Below are positions 5,643 through 5,789 of a stretch of DNA of 5,789 nucleotides, piece after piece; position 1 is the stretch's first letter, and each line of letters starts with the position of its first letter. A program made the translations under genes and the position numbers. Under the pieces are notes generated by a model. The model was given only the letters and a program-made list of their open reading frames with translations, was not told where the DNA came from and made no database searches. This DNA is from an uncultured Acidaminococcus sp. (lineage in GTDB: Bacteria > Bacillota > Negativicutes > Acidaminococcales > Acidaminococcaceae): assembly GCA_900770265.1 (NCBI GenBank), contig CAAGJR010000005.1, forward strand, positions 1 through 5,789. The letters run 5' to 3'.

Positions 5643-5666
5643 GCCCGATGCCAGGCGGCATCGGGC
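5643..5666. repeat. Perfect 10-bp hairpin
   Basis: GCCCGATGCC (5643-5652) pairs exactly with GGCATCGGGC (5657-5666) around the tetraloop AGGC. It lies nine bases after the preceding palindrome and has a different stem sequence, so the two are not copies of each other. Confidence 0.7.
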
Positions 5667-5686
5667 GGCTTGGTGTCGGGGTGGAA

Positions 5687-5701
5687 CGTTGCGAGGCAAC
5701 G
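5687..5701. repeat. Short hairpin CGTTGC/GCAACG
   Basis: CGTTGC (5687-5692) pairs with GCAACG (5696-5701) around the loop GAG, 20 bases after the previous hairpin. Taken alone, six base pairs could be chance. Its place in a run of hairpins makes it more credible. Confidence 0.5.
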
Positions 5702-5735
5702 CAGGACGGGGCAGCGCTGTATCGGTTCGCAATGT

Positions 5736-5747
5736 GGTCGTACGACC
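5736..5747. repeat. 12-bp perfect palindrome GGTCGTACGACC
   Basis: GGTCGTACGACC is exactly self-complementary with no loop. Such a site could be an operator for a dimeric regulator of a gene to the right, or another element of the palindrome mosaic. Nothing in view decides between these. Confidence 0.5.
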
Positions 5748-5775
5748 TCAAATCGTCCATCCCATCTCAGTATCC

Positions 5776-5789
5776 GTAGGGGTTCACCA
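5776..5789. repeat. Probable partial second GTAGGGG element at the window edge
   Basis: GTAGGGG recurs at 5776-5782, matching the lead-in of the palindrome at 5609-5615, and is followed by TTCACCA before the window ends. If it is a second element, the complementary arm should lie just beyond the edge. Confidence 0.35.

Larger units (their letters stand above)
5586..5789. other. Non-coding palindrome-rich intergenic region
   Basis: This stretch after the terminator has no ORF with a credible start, ribosome site or protein character. It contains at least four separate inverted repeats (listed individually) with loops of 0-4 bases, spaced 9 to 34 bases apart, and two occurrences of GTAGGGG. 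It looks like a mosaic of dispersed palindromic elements, cut by the right window edge. No promoter, tRNA or protein gene is evident. Confidence 0.65.

Noticed and set aside
5566..5760. 64-codon minus-strand frame in the 3' intergenic region
   Set aside because: It runs through palindromic repeats and the terminator, is rich in proline, arginine and alanine, and lacks a convincing ribosome site.
5713..5789. tRNA-like traces (GGTTCG at 5724 and a terminal CCA at the edge)
   Set aside because: No acceptor stem, D arm or anticodon arm can be folded around them.

Overview
This GC-rich window reads as one tightly packed, rightward gene cluster of eight genes followed by a non-coding tail of hairpins. 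Strong GGAGG-type ribosome sites, many 4-10 base overlaps or gaps of a few bases, and the gene types suggest a high-GC Firmicute, perhaps a Negativicute such as an Acidaminococcaceae relative. That placement is inference from style and gene content, not a marker gene.

Layout: (1) the 3' part of trmL, a SPOUT tRNA wobble-base methyltransferase; (2) a QueD/6-pyruvoyl-tetrahydropterin synthase homologue; (3) folE2, GTP cyclohydrolase IB; (4) folP, dihydropteroate synthase with a long N-terminal extension; (5) folK, HPPK; (6) a polytopic membrane protein of unknown function; (7) a membrane-anchored family 2 glycosyltransferase; (8) a small secreted repeat protein resembling the 7(1) septoil knot (Septknot/DUF6150) family. 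Bases 5462-5789 hold no convincing gene: a leftward-type terminator hairpin, a heptamer tandem repeat, a small hairpin, a rightward terminator, then a mosaic of palindromes.

The four pterin genes form a coherent pathway. FolE2 makes dihydroneopterin triphosphate from GTP, FolK activates 6-hydroxymethyl-dihydropterin and FolP joins it to p-aminobenzoate. The usual middle steps (a triphosphate pyrophosphatase and FolB) are absent from the cluster. The QueD homologue carries both a cysteine and a glutamate in its active-site motif (CExxHGH). PTPS homologues with this glutamate are known to replace FolB, so this one may feed both folate and queuosine synthesis.

The last three genes look like an envelope module: membrane protein, sugar polymerase-like enzyme and exported repeat protein. 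They may simply share the folate transcript, and a functional link is not shown by the sequence. TrmL (trefoil-knotted SPOUT fold) and the last gene would make two topologically knotted proteins in one operon.
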